Origin: Acidobacteriota bacterium
GTDB lineage: Bacteria; Acidobacteriota; Terriglobia; Terriglobales; Acidobacteriaceae
Direction: 5' to 3'
Assembly: GCA_021810735.1 (NCBI GenBank)
Contig: JAJZIF010000042.1
Span: forward strand, 1-14,695
DNA: 14,695 bases
Each line of letters begins with the position of its first letter. Position 1 is the first letter of the stretch. A program made the translations under genes and the position numbers. This document shows positions 1 to 10,826 of this stretch, piece after piece. The notes under the pieces are model-generated. The model was given only the letters and a program-made list of their open reading frames with translations, did not search any database and had not been told where the DNA came from.

Positions 1-1500
1 GAAGAGAAGCGCTTTGGCTGTGACGCGATTCCATCCTGGAATCGGCAGGATGACGATCGGCTGACTGAGCTTACTGGTATCGAGCGATTCTTTTGCCGCG
101 ATCTGACGACCCACCCAGAGATAGTGATGATGAATGGCCAGCATCAACAGAATGATGAGGGGAATGACGAGCGCGGTGATCCATGCTCCAGACGTGAACT
201 TTGTGACCAGCACGATGCAGACGGTAATTCCGGTGGCGACCGCGCCGATTCCGTTGACGGCCATGTTGAATTGCCAGCCGCGGCCGCGCTTGCGACGCCA
301 ATGCTGAACCATCCCAGCCTGGGACAGAGTGAAGGCGAGGAAAGCGCCGATGGCGAACAGCGGAATCAGCCGGTCGGTGACGCCGCGAAACAGGATCAAG
401 AGCAGAGCCGCGCAGAACGCCAGCACGTAGACGCCGCTTGAATAGACAAGACGCCGTCCGCGAAGAGTAAAGGCGAAGGGAAGATAGCGATCTCTCGCGA
501 CGTTGTGGCAGAGACGCGGAAAATCCGCGAAGCCGGTGTTGGCGGAAAGGGCCAGCACCAGCAGGATGGAAGCGATCGACACATAATAAAAAATGCCGCG
601 TCCGCTGACGGCGGCGATGAGCTGGGACAGGACGCTTTGGTATGCCGGGCCGGTGGGATCGGTCGCGGCGATGTGGTAGGCGGGCGCGAGGAAGGCGATC
701 CCGAGCAGTAAAACGCCAAGCAGCGCAATGATGATGGTCAAAGTGAGTTGGGCGGATTTCTGGTGCGGCTCCTTGAATGCGCCCACGCCATTGCTGACGG
801 CCTCGACACCGGTCATGGCGGTGCAGCCGCTGGAAAAAGCTTTCAACAGGAGCCAGATGCTGAAGACGGCAGTCGCATGGCCCAGTTGCGGCGGAGCGAC
901 GATCGGATGCGGATGGCCGCCGGAGAGGATCACCTTAGCCGCGCCCCAGGCGATGACCGCCAGCAGGCAGGCGATGAACAAATAGGTGGGAGCCATGAAG
1001 GCCGCGCCGGAAGACCGCGCGCCGCGGAGGTTCATTAGGGTGAGGATGGCGAGAATCGCCAGGCACAGGCTGAGCGTATGGGGCTGAAGTTTTGGCAGAG
1101 CGGAGACCAGCGCGCCGACGCCGGCCGAGATGCCAACCGCAACTTCGAGAATGTAGTCGACCATGAGCGCCGAGCCTGCGAGCAGGCCCGCGAGGGGGCC
1201 GAGATTTTCACCGGCAACCGTGTAGGAGCCGCCGCCGTTGGGATAGGCGGCAATCGTCTGGCGGTAGGAGAAATAGAGGATTGTGAGCAGCGCCAGGATG
1301 GCCGCGGTAATCGGCAGCACGAAATGCACGCCTGCCATCCCCAGTGGGATCAGCAGCGTCATGGCGGCTTCCGGGCCGTACGCCGCGGAACTGAGTGCGT
1401 CGAGGCCGAAGATGGGAATGCCCTTGGACGCGCCAATTTTTTCCGCGCGATCTTCCCAGGAAGCAAGCGGCCGGCCCAGCAATGTGTCCAGGAATTTCAT
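1..1500 (-). CDS. KimA-like potassium importer, APC/KUP superfamily (C-terminus outside window)
   Basis: Polytopic membrane transporter, probably proton-coupled high-affinity K+ uptake. 500 residues are visible and the frame stays open to the left edge; Bacillus KimA (YdaO) has about 600, so the cytoplasmic end is missing. Seen: DALSSAAYG (Asp34, Tyr41), SYRQTIAAYPNGGGSY, VDYILEVAVGISAG, LLLKAFSSGC followed by TGVEAVSN, and LSANTGFADFPRL. These match KimA nearly block for block as I remember it, and the Asp/Tyr of the first block, the Asp of VDYIL and the Thr/Glu of TGVEA correspond to its K+ site. About 12 hydrophobic segments are present. Start: ATG at 1500, giving MKFLDTLLGRPLAS; an in-frame ATG at 1521 would add seven residues, and neither has a clear ribosome binding site. 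Downstream of a channel-like gene across a 192-base gap. A general amino-acid permease is the alternative, but the KimA-type blocks make it less likely. Confidence 0.82.
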   Translation of the reverse strand, partial: MKFLDTLLGRPLASWEDRAEKIGASKGIPIFGLDALSSAAYGPEAAMTLLIPLGMAGVHFVLPITAAILALLTILYFSYRQTIAAYPNGGGSYTVAGENLGPLAGLLAGSALMVDYILEVAVGISAGVGALVSALPKLQPHTLSLCLAILAILTLMNLRGARSSGAAFMAPTYLFIACLLAVIAWGAAKVILSGGHPHPIVAPPQLGHATAVFSIWLLLKAFSSGCTAMTGVEAVSNGVGAFKEPHQKSAQLTLTIIIALLGVLLLGIAFLAPAYHIAATDPTGPAYQSVLSQLIAAVSGRGIFYYVSIASILLVLALSANTGFADFPRLCHNVARDRYLPFAFTLRGRRLVYSSGVYVLAFCAALLLILFRGVTDRLIPLFAIGAFLAFTLSQAGMVQHWRRKRGRGWQFNMAVNGIGAVATGITVCIVLVTKFTSGAWITALVIPLIILLMLAIHHHYLWVGRQIAAKESLDTSKLSQPIVILPIPGWNRVTAKALLF

Positions 1501-1610
1501 AGCAGTCGATTCATGGTACATGCAGCACTTGCTGTGAAGCTTGATGAATACTGTAGCTGCTAGCTATAGATCGCGTCCCACGGATGAGCGGTGATGCTAC
1601 GTTGATTCCT

Positions 1611-1653
1611 CCCACATCTCCCCGCAAAGAACGCGGGTAGATGCGGGGCACCC
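1611..1653. repeat. Palindromic intergenic element ending in GGGGCACCC (copy 1)
   Basis: Nested hairpin between the channel-like gene and the KimA-like gene. Outer arms are CCCACATCT (1611-1619) and AGATGCGGG (1639-1647), fully paired in minus-strand RNA if one G-U wobble is allowed. Inner arms are CCCGC (1621-1625) and GCGGG (1633-1637). The right arm runs into GGGGCACCC (1645-1653), a tail shared with the element at 10454-10485. No T-run follows on either side, so a simple intrinsic terminator is not supported. From memory, similar elements with changing stems and this fixed tail are scattered through acidobacterial genomes. Confidence 0.6.
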
Positions 1654-1692
1654 AGGGTTGTTTTTACCGCGGCGGGCGAGATCGTGCGTTTG

Positions 1693-2391
1693 TCAGAAGT
1701 GTCGAACCACGTCCTCGTCCGGCGGTGTTTTGTGTCGGTCCCGTTCCAGCGAGCGGCTGACCAGGTCGCGCGAGCCCAAGCCGACGGCCAATGCCAGCGC
1801 CAGCACAATCCCTCCAAACAGGATGCCAAAGCCAAGATCGACGATGCCGCGCGCGATTCCCAGATGGTCGAGGACCATGGCCGCGGTAAATACCAGCACC
1901 AGCCATTTCACTCCGAGGCTGAGCAGTCGCGCATGCTGCACGTTCATATTGACGCCGTTGATGAGAACGCTGCGAGAAAGAAAGCGGGCGATGATGGCAC
2001 CGACGATCAGCAGCAACACGGCGGCCACGATCTTCGAAATATACGTGACGACGTAGGCCGACAGGCCGGAAGACAGGGATGCATCGAGGGCCGCAATGCC
2101 GACAAACAGGCCGGCGACCACAGTCGCCCAGAAGACGATGCGGGTTGCCAGGAATGTGGGTGTTTTGGCGGAAGACCAATCGGAAATATTGACCATACCG
2201 GAACGTTCCACGCGAGCATCGAAGCGCAGCGCGATCAGGATGCGGCGCAGAATGGCCGCCAAAATCCATCCGATCAAGATGGAGACCAGCAACGCGACGA
2301 CCAACGCCAGGACACCTGGCAGTAGAGTGGCGACCTTGAACACGGCCCGATGCAGGGATTCCCGCAGCGCCTGATGTACCTGTTCCCACAT
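1693..2391 (-). CDS. Small membrane protein with conserved TM helices, MscS-like/CmpX group
   Basis: 232 residues with about five hydrophobic segments (roughly 24-52, 80-102, 112-138, 155-178 and 184-206) and a short charged tail. The last part, LLSLGVKWLVLVFTAAM through DLGFGILFGGIVLALALAVG to GSRDLVSRSLE, resembles the 'conserved TM helix' repeat found in CmpX-type proteins and next to MscS pores. The MscS cytoplasmic beta domain is absent, so gating like that of MscS cannot be assumed. Start ATG at 2391 is supported by AGGAG six bases upstream. It begins 22 bases after the stop of the glycosyltransferase gene on the same strand, so the two are very likely cotranscribed. A role in osmotic or envelope stress is inferred from family and neighbours. 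Confidence 0.72.
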   Translation of the reverse strand: MWEQVHQALRESLHRAVFKVATLLPGVLALVVALLVSILIGWILAAILRRILIALRFDARVERSGMVNISDWSSAKTPTFLATRIVFWATVVAGLFVGIAALDASLSSGLSAYVVTYISKIVAAVLLLIVGAIIARFLSRSVLINGVNMNVQHARLLSLGVKWLVLVFTAAMVLDHLGIARGIVDLGFGILFGGIVLALALAVGLGSRDLVSRSLERDRHKTPPDEDVVRHF

Positions 2392-2413
2392 GACGTACTC
2401 CTGTTCTACCGCA

Positions 2414-3697
2414 TTACGGATGGAAGCGATCTGGCCAGCGCCAACGAGACAGGAGATAGGGCTTCTCCGATTCGTAGGCGCGAGCGAGTTGTTCCATGCG
2501 TTGTTGCGCGGCGGCGATGCCGCTTTTGTTGATTTCCACGGCGTACGATGCTACCCATCCCAGATACAGCGGTGTCAGCGCGCCAAAGAGATGGGCGCGA
2601 TGGATGTTGCGCAGCCGGTGGGCCAGCGCAAAATCATACACAATACGTGCCCAGAGAGCGTCCTCCATATGAAATTCGTCCGGCGAGAGTCGGGAAAGTT
2701 TCTTCAGCTCCAGCAAAGTGACGGGAGGAAGAATCAGGGACCAGATGTCGCGCAGATTGCTTTCTCCGAGTTGGAATGCATCCACCATGCGGCGGACATC
2801 CACCGTCTCCGCTGGTTCAGAGAGCGTTTCCGCCGCGCCAAAGGTGGGGACTTCATGAGAGCCGCGAATGCGTTGCCAGAAGGCCGCATTGTCCTCCATA
2901 TCCAGAAATAAAGGACCCGCCAATTGCGCCAGCGCATCGCTCAGGTCAATGCCGTCGGAGCTGGACGGGCGGCGCGTGCCCAGGCGTACCTGGCAGATTT
3001 TTAAATTTCGATTGGCGGCGACGGTTGCCAGCCAGGGCAATCGTCCTTGTGCGCGGGTGGAGTCCTGAGATGCGCCGGCGGAAAGCGGCGGAAACATTTT
3101 CGACGATATTTGAATTTCGTTGCCAAGAGGATTCTCGATTCGATGTCCATAGAGGGTTCGCGTCAACGGATAGAGAATGCTTTTATTGAGCAGGTCGTCC
3201 AATGGCTGGGTGGTGTAGAGCGGCATCACCAGATCGAAGTTTCCTTCGATCGCCGGGCCCATGAGCAGGGTAAGTTTTTCCGCAGTAAGAGAGTCTCGAT
3301 TGCATCCCAGGTCCGTTCCAAGAACGGTACATCCGCGCGCATTCAGCTTGTGGGCGAGCTGGCAAAGGGCGCGATACGTGGCAGCGTTCGGAAGCCAGGG
3401 AATCGCGCCCGGATTGGGAGGAGGCAGCGGGTAGTTTACAAAATGAAGCGCGCTCGTCCCAGGGAGGTTCGGTTCCATTCCCGGCAGGGGCGCAGGGATC
3501 TCCTGGGAAGTTTCGGCAGGCAGCGCGAGGAGCAGGCGGCACGGCATCGAGAGCAGACCGCAGGCTTCCTCCAGCTTGGCAACCGTGGCCGCGAGAGTAT
3601 CGCTGCTCGGGGGAGCGGGGATGGCCAAGAGAAGATCGGTCGGGCCGATCTCCGAGCTTTCCTGTTTCGATTCCTGCAGCGTTTCCATTTCAGCCAT
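2414..3697 (-). CDS. Divergent GT-A glycosyltransferase, mannosylglycerate/glucosyl-phosphoglycerate synthase-like
   Basis: 427 residues, soluble. The core NKSILYPLTRTLYG (171-184), then NPLGNEIQIS (189-198), aligns by eye with the acceptor-side block of MGS/GpgS-like enzymes, where I remember TNSIAYPLTRALYG and QPIGGDFGFS. The C-terminal FHMEDALWARIVYDFALAH (342-360) also has a counterpart in MGS. The expected metal-binding DxD is not intact: the site reads GTDL (127-130). The conserved GIDIW and KIHD blocks expected before and after the ICQ-RLG segment (234-240) are also missing. It may therefore be inactive, regulatory, or specific for another substrate. Start ATG at 3697; an in-frame ATG three codons later is possible and neither has a strong ribosome binding site. 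Lies in the GlgE/TreS cluster, separated from treS-mak by an inverted repeat. Family assignment is moderate, substrate unknown. Confidence 0.6.
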   Translation of the reverse strand: MAEMETLQESKQESSEIGPTDLLLAIPAPPSSDTLAATVAKLEEACGLLSMPCRLLLALPAETSQEIPAPLPGMEPNLPGTSALHFVNYPLPPPNPGAIPWLPNAATYRALCQLAHKLNARGCTVLGTDLGCNRDSLTAEKLTLLMGPAIEGNFDLVMPLYTTQPLDDLLNKSILYPLTRTLYGHRIENPLGNEIQISSKMFPPLSAGASQDSTRAQGRLPWLATVAANRNLKICQVRLGTRRPSSSDGIDLSDALAQLAGPLFLDMEDNAAFWQRIRGSHEVPTFGAAETLSEPAETVDVRRMVDAFQLGESNLRDIWSLILPPVTLLELKKLSRLSPDEFHMEDALWARIVYDFALAHRLRNIHRAHLFGALTPLYLGWVASYAVEINKSGIAAAQQRMEQLARAYESEKPYLLSRWRWPDRFHP

Positions 3698-3728
3698 CGT
3701 GTCGTTTCACTCCGCTGCGCGGAAAATC

Positions 3729-3931
3729 TATAGCGGATTTACAGTTTGTATAGTCATTTGCGGTGGAGAGTCATTCTGAACCCTTCGGCTTCGCTCCGGG
3801 CAGGCTCCGCGCAGCGAGTGAAGAATCCAGACGATATCCGCCTCGTACACGCCGCCATCACCCTCTGGATTCTTCGCTGCGCTCAGAATGACTCCTCTCA
3901 TTTTGAAACCAGTATCTGTAAATTCGCTCTA
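3729..3931. repeat. Long imperfect inverted repeat (MITE/REP-like) between treS-mak and the glycosyltransferase
   Basis: The gap holds a two-level inverted repeat. Outer arms: AGCGGATTTACAG (3732-3744) against CTGTAAATTCGCT (3916-3928), one mismatch. Inner right arm: 3864-3893, from TCTGGATTCTTCGCTGCG to the end of AGAATGACT. The inner left arm is split: AGTCATTCTGA (3769-3779), then 31 extra bases (3780-3810, themselves containing CTTCGGCTTCGCTCCGGG), then GCAGCGA and GAAGAATCCAGA up to 3831. The spacer is 32 bases. No ORF fits inside. It looks like a non-coding repeat with another short repeat inserted in one arm; it could fold in RNA and reduce read-through into the glycosyltransferase gene. 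Confidence 0.65.
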
Positions 3932-3935
3932 CGTC

Positions 3936-7280
<3,345 letters not shown>

Positions 7281-7351
7281 ATGTTCCAAATAAATCTCAA
7301 TCCTTCCTGCGAGGCTTCCGCGCACCCGCAGATTCCGCACGAAGGTGCAGT

Positions 7352-9373
7352 TTATGTTTCGATGTGGAAGATATGGGACCGTCCGGCATCCAGTTGGATG
7401 AAGTTCTTCGTGCCGGACCAATTGTAGCGGTGGTCCGTCAACAGGTCATGCACGACGAAGGACCGGCCTGCGCTGACGCCCAGCTCTGCGAGATTCAGAT
7501 CGACCCAGCCGGCCTGCGTGTCGTGATGATCAAGATTCACCACAACGAGAATGACGTCTTTTTTCCCCGCGTCGGTCTTGCTGTAGCAGAGGAGGAACGG
7601 CTGGTCGGTCGAATGAAAGCGGAGATGGCGATTGCTCTGCAGAGCTGGATGCGTCCTGCGTATTTCATTCACGCGAGCAATCAGTGTTTGTAGATTCTGC
7701 GGCTCTTCGATGTTCCAGTGGCGCAGTTGATATTTTTCCGAGTTGAGATATTCTTCGCTGCCGGGACGGACGGCAGTATTTTCGCACAGATCGAAAGCGG
7801 GACCGTACATTCCGTAGTTGGACGACAGCGTCGCGGCCAGCACGAAACGGCTGAGGAATGCCGGGCGACCTCCCGTTTGCAACTCTTCGTGCAGGATGTC
7901 GGGAGTATTCGGCCAGAAGTTCGGGCGGAAAAATTCCACGACTTCCGTCTGCGTCAACTCTTCCAGATACTCCGTCAGATCTTCCTTGGTGTTGCGCCAG
8001 GTGAAGTACGTATACGACTGGGTGAAGCCGAGCTTGGCGAGCCGATACATGACCTTGGGCCGCGTGAATGCCTCGGCGAGAAAAATTACGTCAGGATGCG
8101 CGGCTTTGACTTCAGCGATGGCCCATTGCCAGAAGGGGAATGACTTGGTGTGCGGATTGTCGACGCGGAAGATGAGAACGCCTTGCTCAATCCAGTAGTC
8201 GATGACGCTTTTCAATTCTGTCCACAGAGCGCGCCAGTCTTCGGTTTCAAAGTCCAGCGGATAAATATCCTGATATTTTTTGGGAGGATTTTCGGCGTAC
8301 TGGATGGTTCCATCCGCGCGCTTGCGAAAAAAACTGGGATGCTCGCGCACATAGGGATGGTCGGGCGAGCATTGATAGGCGAGATCGAGGGCGATCTCCA
8401 GGCCATGTTCTTTGGCTTTCGCCATCAGCGACTGAAAATCCTTGAGCGTTCCGAGTTGCGGATGAATGGCTTTGTGGCCGCCCTCCTCCGAGCCGATCGC
8501 CCACGGACTGCCCACATCGTCCGGTTCGGCTTTCTCCGCATTGTTCTTGCCTTTGCGAAACTTATGACCGATGGGATGGATAGGCGGGAAATACAGAACG
8601 TCGAAGTTCATGGAAGCGATGTAGGGCAACCAGGCTTCACAATCCTTGAAGGTGCCGTGTTTGCCGGGAGTCGGCGAGCAGGAACGAGGGAAGAGTTCAT
8701 ACCAGGCGGAGAAGCCGGCGTGTTTGCGGTTGACACTGACGATGAGTTCCTTTGCGTAGCGGGTGCTGAAGGAATGCTCGGCATACTGCTGCATTAAGGT
8801 TTCCAGCGTGGGATCGAGCGCGGCAGCGGAGGCGGCCTGCGGGTCGGTGTCATTCAGCCGGACGGAAAATTCCTTCAACTTTTTCGCGTCGTCTTTTTTT
8901 GCGCGCTTCGCGGCCGCGGAGACAAGGTTCGAGCCCGCCATGCGCTCGACGTGGGTTTCCTGGCCGGCGTCAATTCGTTTTTTCATCGCGTTGCGCCAGG
9001 TCTTGAATGCATCCACCCAGCCTTCGACGGTGTAGCGATACTCGCCCAACTCCGTAACGGTAAACTGTGCCTGCCAGCGGTCATTGCCGAGGGGCAGCAT
9101 CGGCGTCACACTCCAGGCTCGGTCTCTGGGGCCGCGATAGAGTAGCTGGGCCGAGATAGCATCGTGGCCGTCGGCAAAGATATCTGCTTCCACAACGACC
9201 GGCTCGCCGATGACGCGCTGGATCGCATAGTCGCCATGGTCGATTTCCGGCTGCACTCCCTCAAGGACAACGCGCTTTCTGCCCTCCAATTTTGCTGCGA
9301 TGGGCGCCGTACTGCCCAGTTTGCTCTCAGTTTTGATCAAAGAAATCTCACCCTGTAGGAAAATGTGTTGCAA
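7352..9373 (-). CDS. glgE: GlgE, alpha-1,4-glucan:maltose-1-phosphate maltosyltransferase
   Basis: GH13_3 enzyme that transfers maltosyl units from maltose 1-phosphate to the non-reducing end of alpha-1,4-glucans. 673 residues from the longest start. The N-terminal domain begins near [20 protein letters not shown] (34-53), followed by a helical stretch and the barrel with [10 protein letters not shown] (225-234), [10 protein letters not shown] (261-270), nucleophile Asp405 in [15 protein letters not shown], acid/base Glu434 in [12 protein letters not shown], and [11 protein letters not shown] (484-494). No ATG lies near the 5' end: the longest start is TTG at 9373 (AAGGA just upstream), and a second TTG at 9340 has a good GGTGA seven bases before it and gives 662 residues. 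First gene of the minus-strand block, transcribed away from padR. Mak supplies its substrate. No branching enzyme gene is seen in the window. Confidence 0.96.
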   Translation of the reverse strand: MQHIFLQGEISLIKTESKLGSTAPIAAKLEGRKRVVLEGVQPEIDHGDYAIQRVIGEPVVVEADIFADGHDAISAQLLYRGPRDRAWSVTPMLPLGNDRWQAQFTVTELGEYRYTVEGWVDAFKTWRNAMKKRIDAGQETHVERMAGSNLVSAAAKRAKKDDAKKLKEFSVRLNDTDPQAASAAALDPTLETLMQQYAEHSFSTRYAKELIVSVNRKHAGFSAWYELFPRSCSPTPGKHGTFKDCEAWLPYIASMNFDVLYFPPIHPIGHKFRKGKNNAEKAEPDDVGSPWAIGSEEGGHKAIHPQLGTLKDFQSLMAKAKEHGLEIALDLAYQCSPDHPYVREHPSFFRKRADGTIQYAENPPKKYQDIYPLDFETEDWRALWTELKSVIDYWIEQGVLIFRVDNPHTKSFPFWQWAIAEVKAAHPDVIFLAEAFTRPKVMYRLAKLGFTQSYTYFTWRNTKEDLTEYLEELTQTEVVEFFRPNFWPNTPDILHEELQTGGRPAFLSRFVLAATLSSNYGMYGPAFDLCENTAVRPGSEEYLNSEKYQLRHWNIEEPQNLQTLIARVNEIRRTHPALQSNRHLRFHSTDQPFLLCYSKTDAGKKDVILVVVNLDHHDTQAGWVDLNLAELGVSAGRSFVVHDLLTDHRYNWSGTKNFIQLDAGRSHIFHIET

Positions 9374-9546
9374 CTGAATCCTTACCTAAGAGAGATGCAA
9401 GTTTCGTTGAATCTGTTGGAAAAAAGGTATTCTCGCCCCGCGTTACGTGCGATTCGATGAGGGGTGTGGAACGCGGGAGAAAAAGCAGCACACAGCAGCA
9501 TGATAATCCAGGGCGTCGCATTCGACGGCGCATAGGCCATTGACGT

Positions 9547-9558
9547 TCTATGCATAGA
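9547..9558. promoter_or_regulatory. Candidate PadR operator (12-base perfect palindrome)
   Basis: TCTATGCATAGA is a perfect palindrome 18 bases before the padR start. A TTGACG (9540-9545) sits directly before it and AT-rich TAGATAAT (9555-9562) overlaps its end, so a protein bound here would cover the promoter. PadR proteins bind palindromes of this kind and usually repress themselves; the pairing is inferred from position. The same site lies some 175 bases from glgE on the other side. Confidence 0.45.
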
Positions 9559-9576
9559 TAATCTACAGACAGAACC

Positions 9577-9906
9577 ATGGCGAAAAAACCAGACTTGTTG
9601 CCGGGAACACTGGACATGCTGATCCTGAAGACGCTGACGCGCGCGCCGCTGCATGGCTACGGGATTGCGCTCTCCATCAAACGATCGTCGGAAAATGTTT
9701 TGACGGTGGAGGAAGGCTCGCTCTATCCGGCATTGCAACGGCTGTTGTTGCAGGGTTGGGTGAAAGCGGAATGGAAGAAGACGGAGATCAATCGCCGGGC
9801 GCGCTTTTACACGCTGACGCCGCTGGGGCGGAAACAGCTCGGCATCGCGCTTTCGCAATTTGAGCAAATGATTGCGGCCATCGGCCGCGTGCTGCAGGAC
9901 GCGTAG
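9577..9906 (+). CDS. PadR-family transcriptional regulator
   Basis: 109 residues, a whole winged-helix PadR protein of the small, single-domain kind. Seen: LLPGTLDMLILKTLTRAPLH then GYGIALSIK, the typical first helices; EEGSLYPALQRL for the recognition helix; GWVKAEWKKTE and ARFYTLTPLGRKQL for the wing and start of the dimerisation helix. Such regulators stand directly before MacB-like ADOP permeases in Acidobacteriota. The stop overlaps the next gene's TAGGAGGTGA ribosome binding site, so the pair was once an operon. Since the permease is destroyed, padR may now act only on itself or on targets elsewhere. Its own frame shows no damage. Confidence 0.92.
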   Translation: MAKKPDLLPGTLDMLILKTLTRAPLHGYGIALSIKRSSENVLTVEEGSLYPALQRLLLQGWVKAEWKKTEINRRARFYTLTPLGRKQLGIALSQFEQMIAAIGRVLQDA

Positions 9907-9915
9907 GAGGTGACG

Positions 9916-10399
9916 ATGGACCGGTTTCGGAGTATCTTCAATAAGCTTCGGCTCCTAAGATCCGACAGCGCGAGATTGCGGTGCGGGGCGCTCTGGGCGC
10001 ATCGCCTGGGCGATTGATTCGCCAGTTCGTTACGGAGGGTCTGCTGCTGGTCGCTTTGGGCAGCGCAGTTGGATTGGCGGTGGCCTACGGAACCATCTAC
10101 ATCCTTCAGCGGCTGATTCCCGTCGACATGATGGAGCGATTGCCGTTTCTCGGTGACCTTGGGCTAAGCTCCCACGTGAGCCTGACGCCGAAGTCGATGA
10201 CACGGAGTATCGGTGTGGTGGACGATGTTCACGAGGACGCGTGCTGATGCAGAAGATGCTGTTCGGCATTCATTTCTGGGACATTTCGACGCTGGCCTCG
10301 GTGGTTGTCGTGCTGGCGGTTGCGGCGCTGGTGGCCAGCTACATCCCGGCGCGCAGCGCTGCCTCCGTGAATCCTGTGGAAGCATTGCGCGCGGAATAA
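9916..10399 (+). pseudogene. Remnant of an ADOP-type MacB-like ABC permease, internally deleted
   Basis: An intact ADOP would be about 800 residues; here pieces of one lie in 484 bases in three frames. (a) ATG at 9916 behind AGGAGGTGA gives MDRFRSIFNKLRLL, then runs out of frame to a TGA at 10015. (b) From 9963, in another frame, RQREIAVRGALGASPGR and LIRQFVTEGLLLVALGSAVG to LPFLGDLGLSSHV: the end of the first FtsX-like membrane domain. (c) IGVVDDVHEDA (near 10210-10240), a scrap of the periplasmic domain, then TGA. (d) From 10247, MQKMLFGIHFWDIS to ASYIPARSAASVNPVEALRAE and TAA: the true C-terminus. At least three deletions with frame changes are needed. The protein would have been a two-FtsX-domain inner membrane permease of unknown substrate. 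Confidence 0.85.
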
Positions 10400-10438
10400 G
10401 GAAAGCATCTCGCGGTGACGTAATGCCGGCAATCCAGA

Positions 10439-10485
10439 GATTCTTGAGAGAATCCCAGGTCTCAGAATCGAGACCTGGGGCACCC
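10439..10485. repeat. Palindromic intergenic element ending in GGGGCACCC (copy 2)
   Basis: A 10-base perfect stem, CCCAGGTCTC (10454-10463) with GAGACCTGGG (10470-10479), six-base loop, running into GGGGCACCC (10477-10485). Directly before it is a smaller hairpin, GATTCT (10439-10444) with AGAATC (10449-10454). The tail is identical to that of the element at 1611-1653 while the stem differs. It sits between two broken genes and ends 11 bases before the truncated antitoxin-like frame. No T-run follows, so terminator function is doubtful. Confidence 0.65.
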
Positions 10486-10495
10486 ATGGTACGAC

Positions 10496-10705
10496 ATGCT
10501 GGATGAGTACCAGCCGTTTGTGAGCAATCTGCTGAAGCGGAGTATTTCGCAGGTAAGCATTGAGAAGCTGTTGCGCTATGCGGATCGGCTACATCTACAA
10601 ACGAGCATTTCCGTGCGCCCAATGGAAACGAAACAGCGCGGCGCGAAATCTCATGCTGGATCGAATGCTCGCCGTGCCGGGAAAAAAGAAGCCGTAGCAG
10701 TTTAG
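10496..10705 (+). pseudogene. C-terminal fragment of an XRE-type HTH antitoxin-like protein
   Basis: 69 codons from an ATG at 10496. YQPFVSNLLKRSISQVSIEK followed by LLRYADRLHLQTSISV resembles the second half of short XRE/HigA-like antitoxins, where I remember QPRVSDLLxGRxxxFSIxxLL-xx-LG. The first helices of the HTH domain are absent, and a palindromic element stands where they should be, so the gene is probably 5'-truncated. There is no clear ribosome binding site and no toxin gene beside it. The last residues (SNARRAGKKEAVAV) are basic and low in complexity. Stop codon overlaps the stop of the recombinase remnant on the other strand. Could also be a chance frame; moderate confidence. Confidence 0.45.
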
Positions 10706-10800
10706 CCGGCTTCCAGCTTCTTCAATGCATCGGCAATATCTGCTTGTGAGACGATGGAGTTGCGTTCAAAGACGCTGCGAGTGCGCCAGCCGCCGATTTT
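10702..10800 (-). pseudogene. C-terminal scrap of a tyrosine recombinase (phage-type integrase)
   Basis: 32 codons plus stop: KIGGWRTRSVFERNSIVSQ, then ADIADALKKLEAG. This closely matches the end of acidobacterial phage-type integrases as I remember them (GGWKTRSVFERYxIVSxxDIxDA), in which the Tyr of the ERY motif is the catalytic nucleophile. Here it is Asn. Nothing upstream in this frame looks like integrase; the PP2C stop is 27 bases away. It is an end fragment of a lost mobile element and cannot be functional. Confidence 0.68.
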
Positions 10801-10826
10801 ATTACTTACGTTTTCAGCGGTTCCGG

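Noticed and set aside
1078..1563. Several plus-strand frames within 1-1563
   Set aside because: They are shadows of the KimA-like gene, whose minus-strand frame reads through without a stop and contains the family motifs.
1684..2325. Plus-strand 213-codon frame opposite the CmpX-like gene, and a second minus-strand frame of 241 codons over the same stretch
   Set aside because: Only the 1693-2391 minus-strand frame shows membrane segments, a ribosome binding site and operon spacing.
7281..7421. N-terminal extension of TreS-Mak to 7421
   Set aside because: It would overlap glgE by 70 bases and adds sequence unlike any TreS; the ATG at 7280 fits the family.
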